Of a DNA stretch of 64,000 bases, positions 46,231 through 59,000 are shown piece by piece; position 1 is the first letter of the stretch; every line of letters begins with the position of its first letter. Source of the stretch: Odiellus spinosus (Eukaryota > Arthropoda > Arachnida > Opiliones > Phalangiidae); the NCBI GenBank assembly GCA_963920705.1, contig OY987226.1, positions 3,598,501 to 3,662,500 of the forward strand, in the 5' to 3' direction. The position numbers and the translations under genes were made by a program. The notes beneath the pieces are model-generated. The model searched no databases. It was not told where the DNA came from and was given only the letters and a program-made list of their open reading frames with translations.

Positions 46231-47884
46231 GTTTTTCCAAGTACGAGTATGATCTTCATTACTATATCTACAGTAGGACTAAGAACACGTCAGGAAAGTA
46301 TAGAATTGGGCTGTACTGACAAGATCTCACGATTCTTCCACGGTTATTCCCTATTAACTAAAGTTAGCTACTCTCTAGAGATAATATTATAGCGACCTCT
46401 GAACCATCTTTCAACATAGCATATATTTTGAGTTTTTTCTTTTTCATTACCCGAGCTTAACAATATTATTTGTAAAAATCATTAAAAAAAGGAAATTAAA
46501 TCCATTTTACAGAAAATAAATCTGTTTCAACAAAAACTAAACCTTTTAAAGGAAAATAAATTAATTTCACGGAAAAAATAAATTAATTTCACGGAAAAAA
46601 AAATTATTTCGCGGAAAAAATAATTTAATTTCACGGAAAAAATAAATTAATTTCACGGAAAAAATAAATTAATTTCACGGAAAAAATAAATAATTTCACG
46701 GAAAAAATAAATAATTTCACGGAAAAAAAAATAATTCGAAAAAAAAATAATTTCACGGAAAAAATTAATTAATTTCAAAGAAAAATAACTAATTTCAAAG
46801 AAAAATAACTAATTTCACACAAAAATAACTAATTTCACACAAAAATAACTAATTTCACACAAAAATAACTAATTTCACACAAAAATAATTAATTTCACAC
46901 AAAAATAATTAATTTCACACAAAAATAATTAATTTCACACAAAAATAATTAATTTCACACAAAAATAATTAATTTCACACAAAAATAATTAATTTCACAC
47001 AAAAATAATTAATTTCACACAAAAATAATTAATTTCACACAAAAATAATTAATTTCACACAAAAATAATTAATTTCACACAAAAATAATTAATTTCACAC
47101 AAAAATAATTAATTTCACACAAAAATAATTAATTTCACACAAAAATAATTAATTTCACACAAAAATAATTAATTTCACACAAAAATAATTAATTTCACAC
47201 AAAAATAATTAATTTCACACAAAAATAATTAATTTCACACAAAAATAATTAATTTCACACAAAAATAATTAATTTCACACAAAAATAATTAATTTCACAC
47301 GAAAATAAATAAAATAAATTCATTTCTTGGAAAAAATAAATTAATTTCCCGGAAAAATTAATTTTCGATATTGAACGTCAATACATTACTAATCTACAAC
47401 GATTTATCATCGGTCTACATCAATAAATAAATTCAGTCTAAATAAACAATTTAGTAGCCTTGATTATGAGTAATATGAATATAATTATAATTATTGTTAA
47501 AGCTAAAACTTAAGTCTTATTTTGTAATTACAAAAGAATATCAAAACCCAAAATTTAACCTCAAAATTCCGTTTTTAAAAAATGTATACAGTAGTAATAT
47601 TATGGACCAAAAATATTTAATTAGTATTCAGATCGAGTAGAGCTTCTCACCGCTTTAAGTGAGATTTCGCAACCAAAACGAAAAACAACATTGGAGGTCA
47701 CTAAATAGCTGTTTAAAATAAAAGAAGGCTTTCTTTTAAAAATGTGTCTCAAAGTAGAAGAAAAAAAAAAATGTTAAACCTGACGCAACCTTATCTGAAA
47801 ATAATCAGGTGGGTTGTCTAAGCGCGATCGAGAGAATTTTATTCAAAAGATTGTTCGATTTCAAAGGGTAACCATCAATGTGGT
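46231..47884. other. NRF4-NRF5 intergenic spacer
   Basis: About 270 bp of ordinary sequence after NRF4, then the 20-bp satellite (46500-47360), then about 500 bp of AT-rich sequence leading to NRF5. No TATA box or other gene is evident. Confidence 0.6.
46500..47360. repeat. 20-bp AT-rich satellite between NRF4 and NRF5
   Basis: Tandem AAAAATAATTAATTTCACAC. The centre (about 46870-47300) is almost uniform. Both edges have related but diverged units with GG in place of AC (TTAATTTCACGGAAAAAATA on the left, TTAATTTCCCGGAAAAATTA on the right). Confidence 0.95.
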
Positions 47885-50063
47885 ATGATCACCGGCGATA
47901 TGTTGCACTTCGGGATATTAAAAACTTTACTAATATGTCTGTTTTTATTCGCTCCGTTCGCGTTAGGGGCGATTCTAAGATTGGATCCCCCCGTAACTGA
48001 AGCTTCGGCTCAAATCGCTTTCGATAAATTAATAGATACGGAAATAAAAATTAAAAACGCGATAGACGGTTTAATTAAGTCGGCCTTGCCCACCGTTATG
48101 GGCATAGTATCGGAAGCCGAGATTAGTGGACAGTGTTTAGGGTCGTTGCTGACTTTTACTAGGGATATAAGGGAACTTAAACTATGGACAACTCAAAGTA
48201 AGCGATACATTTATGCTATTTTTATAAGTTATACGGTCACACCGAGGGGTCCGACACTCTTGAATTCGCTGTACACCTGAACCTGAGTTCACTGAGTTCA
48301 GCTTTAACAGTGCATTGAGTTCGAACTTTTTTGAACTCTGAGTTCAGCTTTTATAGTGCAAAGAGTTCAAAAATTTTGTACACCTGAGTTCGTGAGTGTC
48401 TGCCCCCTCGGGTCACACTAGCATTTCTTAATCGATTTGAAACGGTAAAATCAAACCGATATTCAAATCGCACATCAGGAATCGTTTTAAGCGTCACGCG
48501 TTATCTTTACAAATCGATTTATCGTAGCTTCTTCATCTATCGGTTGTTGAAACCAGCCGAATCGGTACGAAATTGGTTCCCGAAGCAGTTTCTAGAAATC
48601 GAATCAAATCGATTCGAAAAAAGACGGTTTCCCGTTCACACGACTAAAGCGAAACCTTTTGAAACGGTTTAAATCCATTTCAAGGCCTAGTATGAACGCG
48701 GCTTATTTCATTTTAAATATGGTATTCCTCTTTCAAACATCTTATTTCTGAATAAAAAGTAAAATGTTATGTTTTTCATGATATACGTTTGACCATTTGA
48801 CTTTGTATTAATAAAAATAAACTAGCAATGCCCTTAACGACACCAAATACCAGAAGCCGATGAAACCCTCCTTTGAAGTCTACTACTCTAATGTTCCATA
48901 TAGCGCTCCTCTCTGTATGGGTAAAATTCCCAATTTTACGAGATCGGAGGGGTCCTACTTCATACCCCCTGTCTACGAAAAATTGGAAATTCTCTCTCTC
49001 CACAAACGACGACGTTTTTTTGACGAACTCCAAGGCTACTAGAGATATTCTCTCGACGAACTCCCGCTCCGAAAATATCTACCGTTAGGAGGCGTACGAA
49101 TCGCGCTTTTTAAAACTAACCCATACAGAGAGGGGTTGACAAGTTCCGGGAGTAATAGACTTCAAAGGAGGGTTTCATCGGCTTCTGCAAATACGAATAT
49201 CTATTATAAAATAGACTTGATATAATAGTCAAATTAAAATTTGTAATTAGCATGACTTCAATATATTATAAACCTAATTTTCAATTCGAAAATTAACATC
49301 ATTTGCGTGTTTTTAATTAAAATCAAAAGTAAGTAGGCCGTTATATTAATAAGGTCAACGTCTGTTCAAGATCGCAGTTGGCAAATAATTTAATCGTATT
49401 TATTAGAATTTGGAATTGCGATATTAATCCGAAACGTCACCTTTCGCGAGTAAAAAGTTTCCAAACGTATCTTGAAAATTGAAATCATTAATTACGATAA
49501 CATCGTTTAGAAGACCATATACAACCCTTACCCAACTCAACATAATTTTTAGTTACGTTCACACTAGAAACTTTGAAACCGTTTCTCAAATCGTTCAAAT
49601 CGATTTTTCAAAACAATTAGGCCTATCACTTTAAAGGGAGATCGCAACCTTATATGGGGGAGTTCTTCTAATCTCCATGAATCCTGCTAAGCCTATTTTG
49701 ATGGTAAGTTTTAAATTTATTTCTAGTTTAATATTTGTTCGTAAATTTTTTCACAAATGGGTTAGGCCGATTTAAACGATAAGGAATCGATAAAAAAATT
49801 AATTGTTGTTAGGTTGCATTCTCCCTTTAAATAGGAATGCCGCGAAAGGGATAGAGATATAAAACTAGGTTTGAATTTTATGCAAATTCATGATGGAATA
49901 GTTTCTTCTAGTCCTTGACAATGTTGTTGTCAACCTTGTCATCAATAGAGGTGAGAAAAATAATATAATTAAAGATACTCTAAGCATTAAAACAAAAAGA
50001 TATCGCTCAAGGTAATGAAAATACTAGAAAACAAAATTAAAAATAATTAAACAGCATTATTTT

Positions 50064-50095
<32 letters not shown>

Positions 50096-53000
50096 CTTTG
50101 CGCACGTTGTGGAAATTTATTTCCGCCCCTGACACTTGATTAGCATAAACGGGCATTAATATTAAGAAAAAAATTATTTATTCTATAGCCCGAGATCTGT
50201 ATACTAATCATAATAAATTCAGAAGTAGATTCGATATTAATTTTAGAATTAAAAAATAAAAAAAATGGTTCAATAAGCTCATGTAATCCAAATGTAATTC
50301 AATATAATACAATATAATTATAATAAAATTATAATTATTGAAATTCTTATAATTTAATAAATAATTAATTATTGAAATTCTTATAATTTAATAAATAATT
50401 ATAATTATTAAAATTCTTATAATTTAATAAATAATTATAATTATTAAAATTCTTAGAATTTATTAAATTATAATTACTTAAATTCTTAAAATTTAATAAC
50501 AAAATAATTATAATTACTTAAATTCTTAAAATTTAATAATAAAATAATTATAATTACTTAAATTCTTATAATTTAATAATAAAATATAATTACTTAAATT
50601 CTTATAATTTAATAATAAAATAATTATAATTAGTTAAATTCTTAAAATTTAATAATAAAATATAATTACTTAAATTCTTATAATTTAATAATAAAATATA
50701 ATTACTGAAATTCTTATAATTTAATAATAAAATATAATTACTGAAATTCTTATAATTTAATAATAAAATATAATTACTGAAATTCTTATAATTTAATAAT
50801 AAAATAATTATAATTACTGAAATAATATTTCAAACATTGAAAGCGGTTTGAAAGTTTTTAGTGTGAACGTATCTTAAGAGACTAATCTAATTTTCAATTG
50901 CGGGTGAAGCGATTTCATAATTTTTCTATGTCAGAATTTTAATTCGTGAAGGTTATGAAGAAAAAAGAAAATAAGGTCAACAACTGAACACGAATTCGCC
51001 TTTTGAGTTTAGGGAAACTAATGTGTCTCAGTGTTTTAAATTACTCAATTACTCCCTATACCGGTAGCCTTGACACATTCACCTTGAAGAGTGGATACAC
51101 TTTATTACGTAAATAAAGCGAGAAATACAAATAATTTCGTTCAGCTAAAATAGGTTAAACATGTACGATCATACCATTCTATTTCTATTATCTTCGACAA
51201 TTGGGGGAAATGACAATTATGATACTGCGACAGAGGATTGGGTTAATGCGATGTAACAGGTCTGTTATAAGGATTCAGTATCCCTTTAAATCCCCAACTA
51301 TCCGTCTCTTTTAGAGCTCGGAATCGGATATTCATTATTTTCTGTTATTCGTATATTTTCAGATATTTTATTTTTGGATAAATTGTAACTAAAAAATGAA
51401 ATTTGTATATTCGTATAATTGTTAAACGTATAAGGTTTACCCGAAGATAAGCCTTCGCCGCTTTATCTATCTACAAATTATTCGTATTCAAACGTATAAC
51501 GATGGATAAGAAAATCCACGTTTCCAGAATTAGTCTAAAATATAAGAAAAATATTTCAAATTGACTTTTAATTCGAAGAATAGAAATAAAACAATAAGAT
51601 TTTAAATCATCTTTTTATTCGTTATTTTTCAGGAAAATAAATTTTGAATTTTTTTATCCGAACGTATAACGCGGATAATATTCTAAGATAAGTTGCCATT
51701 TTTGGATAAAAACGGATATGGATTATGTTGGAATAAGTTAACTCGAATTGCAAATAGTCTATTTTTAATCAAACAGATAATATACGTCAGAATTTAGTAG
51801 ATTTTATCCAATTAATAAAATTATTCGAATTCCGAGCTCTAGTCTATTTTCGCTTATTAGTGTCAAATTTCGTTAGCTACCCTCTGCCCATTTAAACTTG
51901 CCCTAAGCCCCTAACAAAGATTATTTCGCACGTTTTCTTTCTCTTATACTTTTATGACTTACAGCTGCATTTTGTGGGTTTTAACTCTCCTCGGGAGTTG
52001 AGTCTTGAATGTCGACTCAAGAGGCCGCTCGCTCTTTTATACTTTACGAGTTTTTCACGTCATTTCAATTAAATAGTATTTCTTAAATCAAGTGTTTTGT
52101 AATTAATAACTAATGGGCCCTGTCCGAAGTGTCGCCTTCGAAGGGACCACTACAGGGACAGTTGGAGGACTTCGTCAATTCGGTGTCAGACGATTGGGTG
52201 AATAGTGTCCCAGACTCCCAGCCCCTTGGAAACGTTTTATCGTAAAAATTAGAAGCAATTATTTGAAACCCGCTTGTAAGGCTCGCTTTCAGCAATATAG
52301 TATATCCATAAGAAAAGGGTGTAATAAAAAGTATGTATTTTTTTTATCAACTTCTGACTATAAAGTCTAGTATGTTTACGCGAATTTTTCCAATTTTCTA
52401 ATGCCTTAATCCGACACATTATGATTGAATTGCAGCCTTGATCTGAAAATTAAAATGATCTGACAAGTATAATGGGCTAAATGTTTTTAACTAGAAGTTT
52501 TATAATTATATTTATTAAAGTTTTATAATCGAACTTGACACATATGACAAGAAAATAATTTCCTTCATATTACTAAATCTTTCATATATAAAATAATAAA
52601 AATAAAAACATATTACGCGTGTCAATGACACAATAGTTTGTTAAATAGCTTAAAGGTAATTAAATTGAATTCAAAGGTAGGGTGAAAAAGATAGTCTTAA
52701 AGTGAGGCTGTCACAATTTTATTCAATAAATTAATTTTTAGTTTTATGATAATATTAAAAAGTCTTATTTAAAACAGAAGTAGATGAAACCATCCTTTGA
52801 AGTCTACTACTCTAATGTTCGATATAGCGCTCCTCTCTGTATGGGTAAAATTCACAATTTTGCGAGATCGGAGGGGTCCTACTTCATACCCCCCTGTCTA
52901 CGCAAAATTGGAAATTCTCTCTCTCCACAAACGACGACGTTTTTTTGACGAACTCCGAGGCTGCTAGAGATATTCGCTCGACGAACTCCCGCTCCGAAAA

Positions 53001-56000
53001 TATCTACCGTTAGGAGGCGTACGAATCGCGCTTTTTCAAACTAACCCATACAGAGAGGGGTAGACAAGACCAGGGAGTAATAGACTTCAAAGGAGGGTTT
53101 CATCGGCTTCTGTTTAAAATTAAAATGATTTCCCCGATATATAACGTAGATTATTTTCTGTAACGTAATTAACGACTTTCTAGGTTAAATACTTTTACGA
53201 AACAACTGCAGGCTCTATTAATAATTAGCCACGCAACCATAGTGATGACGTAATATCCTGGAAATTATTATATTAAAATTTCGAAATTATAAAATATGTA
53301 TTTTTACTGTCGTTGAAATTTATTCTATGATATACGTATATATATTTTGAATCGTTTTTTAACGATCTTCCCGAAAATTCTACATAATTTCCATTTGGAG
53401 TTCTTATAAAATCCGTAACAGCCTCACTTTAAAGGGAGGGTGAAGAGGAAAATAAAATTATTTTTCGATTACTATTAAAAATAAAAATTCTGGAAATCTT
53501 TTCTGAGTTGTGTAAAAAAATCGGAAAAGGATTCAGATTTAAGTATTTACTAATCAAAACACGCCCCAAAACTGACTTCATTAATCCGCGACCCCCAGTT
53601 TACTTCACCCTCCCACTAATTACTGGAAGGTACAGTTTGATTTGTGTATATTTAAGTATGAATTAAATATATTACAGTGTTGGACGCAATGGCTAAACCA
53701 GTCTCGTCAATATTGCGAGGTTCAGCCGGCAGTTTGGGTGACTTCGACCAATGTCTGTCAGTACGTGGTCCTGAAACGCACGACCCCAAAAAGCGAATCA
53801 AGGGCAAATATTGTCTAGTGGATTTCACCTTTCCTTTGCCTCCCAAGCCTAAACACGTAAAACTGTACGAGCCTCTATACGCAAACATCAACGGATCTTT
53901 CAAAACCGAGGTTAGTTTTAAGCGGATGGTGAATTGGAATTAGATAAATTAAATCATCTGCCCCGATTTAATAATTTTCAATTTCCCCTGACCGGTTTAG
54001 ATAAAATTTCAATTCCCTCTGACCAGTTTAGATGAAATTTAAATTCCCCCTGACCAGTTTAGATGAAATTAAATTTCCCCTGACCAGTTAAGATAAATTT
54101 TCAATTCCCCCTGAGCAGTTTAGATGAAATTTCAATTCCCCTGAGCAGTTTAGATAAATTTTCAATTCCCCCTGAGCAGTTTAGATGAAATTTAAATTCC
54201 CCCTGAGCAGTTTAGATGAAATTTAAATTCCCCCTGAGCAGTTTAGATGAAATTTAAATTCCCCCTGACCAGTTTAGATGAAATTTAAATTCCCCCTGAC
54301 CAGTTTAGATGAAATTTAAATTCCCCCTGACCAGTTTAGATGAAATTTCAATTTCCCCTGACCAGTTTAGATGAAATTTCAATTTCCCCTGACCAGTTTA
54401 GATAAAATTTCAATTCCCCCTGACTAGTTTAGATAAAATTTCAATTCCCCCTGACTAGTTTAGATAAAATTTCAATTCCCCCTGAGCAGTTTAGATGAAA
54501 TTTCAATTCCCCCTGAGCAGTTTAGATAAAATTTAAATTCCCCCTGACCAGTTTAGATGAAATTTAAATTCCCTCTGACCAGTTTAGATGAAATTTAAAT
54601 TCCCCCTGACCAGTTTAGATGAAATTTCAATTCCCCTTGACCAGTTCAGATAAATTTCAATTCCCCTTGACCAGTTCAGATAAATTTCAATTCCCCTTGA
54701 CCAGTTTAGATAAATTTCAATTCCCCTTGACCAGTTCAGATAAATTTCAATTCCCCTTGACCAGTTCAGATAAATTTCAATTCCCCTTGACCAGTTCAGA
54801 TAAATTTCAATTCCCCTTGACCAGTTCAGATAAATTTCAATTCCCCTTGACCAGTTCAGATAAATTTCAATTCCCCCTGACCAGTTTAGATGAAATTTAA
54901 ATTCCCCCTGACCAGTTTAGATGAAATTTCAATTTCCCCTGACCAGTTTAGATGAAATTTCAATTTCCCCTGACCAGTTTAGATAAAATTTCAATTCCCC
55001 CTGACTAGTTTAGATAAAATTTCAATTCCCCCTGAGCAGTTTAGATGAAATTTCAATTCCCCCTGAGCAGTTTAGATAAAATTTAAATTCCCCCTGACCA
55101 GTTTAGATGAAATTTAAATTCCCTCTGACCAGTTTAGATGAAATTTAAATTCCCCCTGACCAGTTTAGATGAAATTTCAATTCCCCTTGACCAGTTCAGA
55201 TAAATTTCAATTCCCCTTGACCAGTTCAGATAAATTTCAATTCCCCTTGACCAGTTTAGATAAATTTCAATTCCCCTTGACCAGTTCAGATAAATTTCAA
55301 TTCCCCTTGACCAGTTCAGATAAATTTCAATTCCCCTTGACCAGTTCAGATAAATTTCAATTCCCCTTGACCAGTTCAGATAAATTTCAATTCCCCTTGA
55401 CCAGTTCAGATAAATTTCAATTCCCCCTGACCAGTTTAGATGAAATTTAAATTCCCCCTGACCAGTTTAGATGAAATTTCAATTTCCCCTGACCAGTTTA
55501 GATGAAATTTCAATTTCCCCTGACCAGTTTAGATAAAATTTCAATTCCCCCTGACTAGTTTAGATAAAATTTCAATTCCCCCTGAGCAGTTTAGATGAAA
55601 TTTCAATTCCCCCTGAGCAGTTTAGATAAAATTTAAATTCCCCCTGACCAGTTTAGATGAAATTTAAATTCCCTCTGACCAGTTTAGATGAAATTTAAAT
55701 TCCCTCTGACCAGTTTAGATGAAATTTAAATTCCCCCTGACCAGTTTAGATGAAATTTCAATTCCCCTTGACCAGTTCAGATAAATTTCAATTCCCCTTG
55801 ACCAGTTCAGATAAATTTCAATTCCCCTTGACCAGTTTAGATAAATTTCAATTCCCCTTGACCAGTTCAGATAAATTTCAATTCCCCTTGACCAGTTCAG
55901 ATAAATTTCAATTCCCCTTGACCAGTTCAGATAAATTTCAATTCCCCTTGACCAGTTCAGATAAATTTCAATTCCCCTTGACCAGTTCAGATAAATTTCA

Positions 56001-59000
56001 ATTCCCCTTGACCAGTTCAGATAAATTTCAATTCCCCTTGACCAGTTCAGATAAATTTCAATTCCCCTTGACCAGTTCAGATAAATTTCAATTCCCCTTG
56101 ACCAGTTCAGATAAATTTCAATTCCCCTTGACCAGTTCAGATAAATTTCAATTCCCCTTGACCAGTTCAGATAAATTTCAATTCCCTGAGCATCAAGATA
56201 ATTTTTTATGATTTTACATTTAAATAGATAGTTTATGATTAATGAGGAAAAAAATATGTCAGCTCAAAACATAAAAATTTACGAGAAAATATGAATTGAC
56301 GCTGGATAAATTTTCATAAATATGATATTATATATTATCTGAAAATCGTGAGATACTGGTTAATTCGCTGTGACCTATTTTAATAACGACATTAATAAAT
56401 CGATAAAAATATTTTTCTGCGAAACTTCATTATACGTATTCATTATTAACAATAGCTAATTTGGGTTTTATTCAAGACTTCAACATAAATCCCCCTTTTT
56501 TTTTTTTTTCACAACTATCACTAAAATTCTTCTAAAGAAATTAATTTCATCACGATATAAAAGAATTGGCCCCTAGGCGATAATTACCTAATAATATACC
56601 GTTTACCAAGAACCGTTTAAAAACCGGCTAGCTATTTTATATTAAAATTTCGTAACTAAAGTCAGAAACAAGCTGATTATATCAACCAAAAGCTAAGAAA
56701 ACAAATGGGTTGCCACAGTTTTTTCAGATTCAAATTCCCTGACCTTTTCCAGGTTTTTCCCTGACCTTTTCCATCGATTTTCCCTGACCGTTCCAGCTAA
56801 TACTACTCAATTTTTAACCTTCTATTTTTTATATATTCGCGTTCGCCAAATTTTTTGCACGCGTATCTTTGTTCTAATCTAAACTGACACGGTCAGCTGA
56901 GAATCTTTTCCGCAGATAATGATTTTAATTTCCTGACTTTTTAAAAATATCTTAAAATTCCCTGACTTTTTAAAATATCTTTAAATTCCCTGACTTTTTA
57001 AAATATCTTAAATTTCCCTGACTTTTTAAAATATCTTTAAATTCCCTGACTTTTTAAAATATCTTTAAATTCCCTGACTTTTTAAAATATCTTTAAATTC
57101 CCTGACTTTTTAAAATATCTTTAAATTCCCTGACTTTTTAAAATATCTTAAAATTCCCTGACTTTTTAAAATATCTTTAAATTCTCTGACTTTTTTGGTT
57201 TATTTTCAAATTCCCTGACTTTTCCCTGTTTTCCCTGACCTGTGGCAACTCTGTATATATGGTTATATAAAAATAAAGGTAGAATCGAATTCTGAAATAA
57301 TTTCTCAATTCTTGATTGGAATTTAGAATACAGAAATTAACCAAACCTATTTTTTAAAGGAAAAGTCTCGTTTAAAATTGATGTTTCTTTCTAACAACGA
57401 AAACTAGGCGCATTATTTGATAACTTCTTAAAGGGAGAATGCAACCTAATTACAAGTGATTTTTTATCGATTCCTTATCGTTTAAATAGGCCTATTCCAT
57501 CGATAAAAAGTTTACAATACAAATATTAAACTAGAAATAAATTTAAAACTTACCCGGAAAATAGGCTTAGCGGGATTCATGGAGATCCTGAATAGCGTCC
57601 GTGTAAGGTCTAGCGATCGACCAATGAGCAAAGGCTCATCGTTCACGCGAGATCTCCACGAGACTTACGTCGCGCGCGATTGGTCGCTAGACCTTTCACG
57701 CGAGGAAAACAGGACCTCCATGAATCCCGCTAAGCCTATTTTCAGGGTAAGTATTAAATTTATTTCTAGTTTAATATTTGTTTGTAAATATTTTCAGTAG
57801 TGGATTAGGCCTATTGAAACAATAAGGAATCGATAAAAAAATCACTTGTTGTTAGGTTGCATCCTCCCTTTAAAGGGAGAATGCAACCTCCCTTGATTTT
57901 TATATTCCCTCTGTTTTTTACAGACTCTGGGTCATCTGTTCCGTAATTTATCTTTCTCCATGTACGACTCGCCATTAAGATACGCGGTGTGTTTGCCGTC
58001 CTTGTGTTCAGGGGAAGATATACTTGAAATTGCGATGAAAGGTAATTTCGTAACTATAACCGTATAGCTTCGTAACTAATACCAGAAAAGCAATTAACTC
58101 TAATTAGAGTAACGCTATCCACAAACCCAACTTAAGCTACGTTCACACTAGACACTTTAAAACCGTTTTAAATCTTCAAATAAAATTTTCAAGATAATAA
58201 TTACATATTTTGAGAAATAATCTTCACAGTTGACCTCAAAATTTTATAATTTGACCTTTCTAAAACGGTTCAAAACGGTTTAAAAGTTTCTAGTGTGAAC
58301 ACGGCTTAAGGAGTATCAGAAGTAGATGAAACCCTCCTTTGAAGTCTACTACTCTAATGTTCGATATAGCGCTCCTCTCTGTATGGGTAAAATTCACAAT
58401 TTTACGAGATCGGAGGGGTTCTACTTCATCCCCCCTGTCTACGGAAAATTGGAAATTCTCTCTCTCCAGAAACGACGACGTTTTTTGGACGAACTCTGAG
58501 GCTGCTAGAGATATTCGCTCGACGAACTCCCGCTCCGAAAATATCTACCGTTAGGAGGCGTACGAATCGCGCTTTTTGAAACTAACCCATACAGAGAGGG
58601 GTTGACAAGACCCGGGAGTAATAGACTTCAAAGGAGGGTTTCATCGGCTTCTGGGAGTGTGGAAGCCGACTATTTTGAGACACCCAAGAGTGTGTAGTCA
58701 GCGTAAATATTTAAATAGGAAACCCTCCTACCGGGAAAAAAATGAGGAAATTTAACGAAGACAATACTGGGTTGTTAATAGATTTACGCTAGGGGGCATT
58801 ATTTAATTTTCTGGATAAAATATATATTTTTGAAAATCATTTTTATAATTTAAAAAAATCATAAATTAATATTGTCGAAACTAACAACAAATAGCCTGAT
58901 TCAGATCAAAAAACCCAATAGCTTCTATGGGGGGATACAATTACCATTGAGCGCATGCGCCTAATTCATTTTCTTTAAACTCGAGTGCGAGAATTTAAAA

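Larger units (their letters stand above)
49551..50878. mobile_element. Large MITE-I-type composite (NRF5 intron 1)
   Basis: Left end AGTTACGTTCACACTAGAAA with AACTTTGAAACCG; right end CGGTTTGAAAGTTTTTAGTG then TGAACGTATCTT. Between them lie a shortened MITE-E (49631-49830), a T30 run and an AT satellite (50300-50825). If the ends belong together this is a 1.3-kb element swollen by later insertions. Confidence 0.55.

Noticed and set aside
50066-50095. T30 tract as the tail of a LINE or processed pseudogene in reverse orientation
   Set aside because: No reverse transcriptase or gene-like sequence was recognized next to it.
52110-52295. Small minus-strand gene in NRF5 intron 1
   Set aside because: Only 61 codons, no recognizable domain, no promoter or splice evidence.
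54619-56211. Three plus-strand frames of repeated KFQFPLTSSD
   Set aside because: They arise from the 30-bp version of the intron minisatellite and stop wherever the 31-bp version begins. Position within NRF5 intron 2 also argues against coding.
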